DNA from: Dethiosulfatibacter sp.
Lineage (GTDB): Bacteria; Bacillota_A; Clostridia; Tissierellales; Dethiosulfatibacteraceae
NCBI GenBank assembly: GCA_019084435.1
Contig: JAHRFV010000194.1
Coordinates: forward strand, 1-22,491
Direction of reading: 5' to 3'
Length of the DNA: 22,491 nt
Shown here: positions 21,565 to 22,491 of the stretch, in pieces
Position numbering within the stretch: the stretch's first letter is position 1
How the letters are laid out: each line of letters begins with the position of its first letter
Made by a program: the position numbers and the translations under genes
The notes under the pieces: model-generated
The model's input: the letters and a program-made list of their open reading frames with translations, nothing else
What the model was told of the DNA's origin: nothing
Databases searched by the model: none

Positions 21565-22491
21565 TCAATCAAAGAGTCTCATCAGATCGCCATATCCCTC
21601 TTTTTCCATGTCCTCATAAGCGATAAATCTCAGGGATGCGCCATTGATGCAGTATCTCAATCCGCCCAATTCCTTAGGTCCATCTTCGAAAAGATGCCCT
21701 AGATGGGAATCTCCAACCCTACTTCTAACCTCTGTTCTGACCATGTTGAAAGTTGTATCTTTCTCGAACTCAACCACTTCCTCTTCGATTGGCTTTGCGA
21801 AGCTTGGCCATCCGCAGTTGGAATCAAACTTGTCCATTGATGTAAACAACGGTTCTCCGGTAACGATGTCCACGTAAATTCCTTTTCCATTGAAGTTCCA
21901 ATACTCGTGGGTAAAAGGTCTCTCGGTGGCTGCATTTTGGGTAACCTCATACTCCAGGTCTGACAGGTTTTGCTTGATGATTTCATCCTCAGGTTTGATG
22001 TATTTTTCCGGGTCTATGATAATATCATCCGCCAGATTCAAATCGATGTGACAGTAACCGTTTGGATTCTTTTTAAGATAATCCTGGTGGTATTCCTCTG
22101 CCAGATAGTAATGCTTCAATGGTTCCACTTGAACCACTATTGGTTTGGTGTAGTTGGTCTGCTCGTCAGCGATGATTTTGTTGATGACTTCTAACTGAGT
22201 CTCATCTGTGTAGTAAATGCCTGTTCTGTACTGAGAGCCCACATCATTACCCTGCTTGTTGACACTTGTCGGGTCTATGACTCTGAAATAATACAGCAGC
22301 AAGGTCCTCAAGTCCACTACCTCTGAATCATATCTGACATGGACCGTCTCCGCATGACCGGTATTCTTATAAAGAACGTCTTCATATTTGGGGTTTTCCG
22401 TAGTTCCGTTCGCATAACCGGAAGTCACATCAAACACACCCGGCAGCCTGTCCATGTATTCCTCCAGACCCCAGAAGCATCCTCCCGCTAA
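21565..22491 (-). CDS. msrAB: Bifunctional methionine sulfoxide reductase MsrA-MsrB, 5' end cut off
   Basis: This fusion repairs both stereoisomers of methionine sulfoxide. The frame is open to the window edge, so the protein is at least 308 residues long and lacks only a few N-terminal residues. The MsrA domain begins [10 protein letters not shown] with its catalytic Cys (codon TGC, not TGA), within five codons of the edge, and continues [22 protein letters not shown]. The MsrB domain starts about 175 residues before the C-terminus's last third ([13 protein letters not shown]), with DSNCGWPSF carrying the resolving Cys and [13 protein letters not shown] the catalytic Cys. The two CxxC zinc motifs of some MsrB proteins are absent. 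The internal ATG at 22455 is not the start, because the active-site Cys would be lost. Confidence 0.93.
   Translation of the reverse strand, partial: LAGGCFWGLEEYMDRLPGVFDVTSGYANGTTENPKYEDVLYKNTGHAETVHVRYDSEVVDLRTLLLYYFRVIDPTSVNKQGNDVGSQYRTGIYYTDETQLEVINKIIADEQTNYTKPIVVQVEPLKHYYLAEEYHQDYLKKNPNGYCHIDLNLADDIIIDPEKYIKPEDEIIKQNLSDLEYEVTQNAATERPFTHEYWNFNGKGIYVDIVTGEPLFTSMDKFDSNCGWPSFAKPIEEEVVEFEKDTTFNMVRTEVRSRVGDSHLGHLFEDGPKELGGLRYCINGASLRFIAYEDMEKEGYGDLMRLFD

Noticed and set aside
22470..22491. Selenocysteine in the MsrA active site
   Set aside because: Some clostridial MsrA proteins carry Sec in this motif, and another selenoprotein is present here, but the codon in GGCFW is TGC, an ordinary Cys.

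Overview
This window looks like chromosomal DNA of a low-GC Gram-positive anaerobe, most likely an amino-acid-fermenting member of the Clostridia. The pointers are AGGAGG-type ribosome binding sites, sigma-A-like promoters, a LytR-CpsA-Psr cell-wall protein, a UGA-recoded HesB-like selenoprotein, and a gene closely resembling 3-aminobutyryl-CoA ammonia lyase of the lysine fermentation pathway. The species cannot be named from the sequence. No rRNA, tRNA, insertion sequence, phage gene or CRISPR array was seen.

Layout. Positions 1-2216: the first codons of a minus-strand gene, then a GntR/FCD regulator (minus) divergent from a PLP aminotransferase (plus). Positions 2220-4365: an aromatic amino acid operon of DAHP synthase and prephenate dehydrogenase. 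A leader precedes it that encodes a 29-residue peptide with six tyrosines in nine residues, followed by an intrinsic terminator; this looks like a tyrosine attenuator. Positions 4387-6038: a redox operon of CcdA, a TlpA/ResA-like thioredoxin-fold lipoprotein and a HesB-like selenoprotein, with a CsoR/CstR-type palindrome inside its promoter. Positions 6095-8619 (minus): homoserine dehydrogenase followed by an aspartate-type aminotransferase. Positions 8806-9441 (minus): an M50 site-2-protease-like protein.

Positions 9586-14702 (minus): a polyphosphate operon in the order degenerate Ppx/GppA-HD paralogue, polyphosphate kinase, intact Ppx/GppA-HD phosphatase. Positions 14845-16285 (minus): an LCP protein and an isolated kal-like gene. 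Positions 16511-21488 (plus): an alpha/beta-hydrolase lipoprotein, an ABC ATPase and permease pair, and an M20 amidohydrolase. Positions 21565-22491 (minus): an MsrA-MsrB fusion cut by the window edge.

The most notable items are the putative tyrosine leader-peptide attenuator (tyrosine supply sensed by translating six UAU codons, with the enzymes that make tyrosine downstream), and the CcdA/TlpA/seleno-HesB operon, whose last gene is invisible to ordinary ORF calling because of its in-frame TGA. No gene-free stretch exceeds 300 bases; the larger gaps (26-256, 893-1052, 2217-2472, 8620-8805, 16286-16510) are described under the features or the rejected items.
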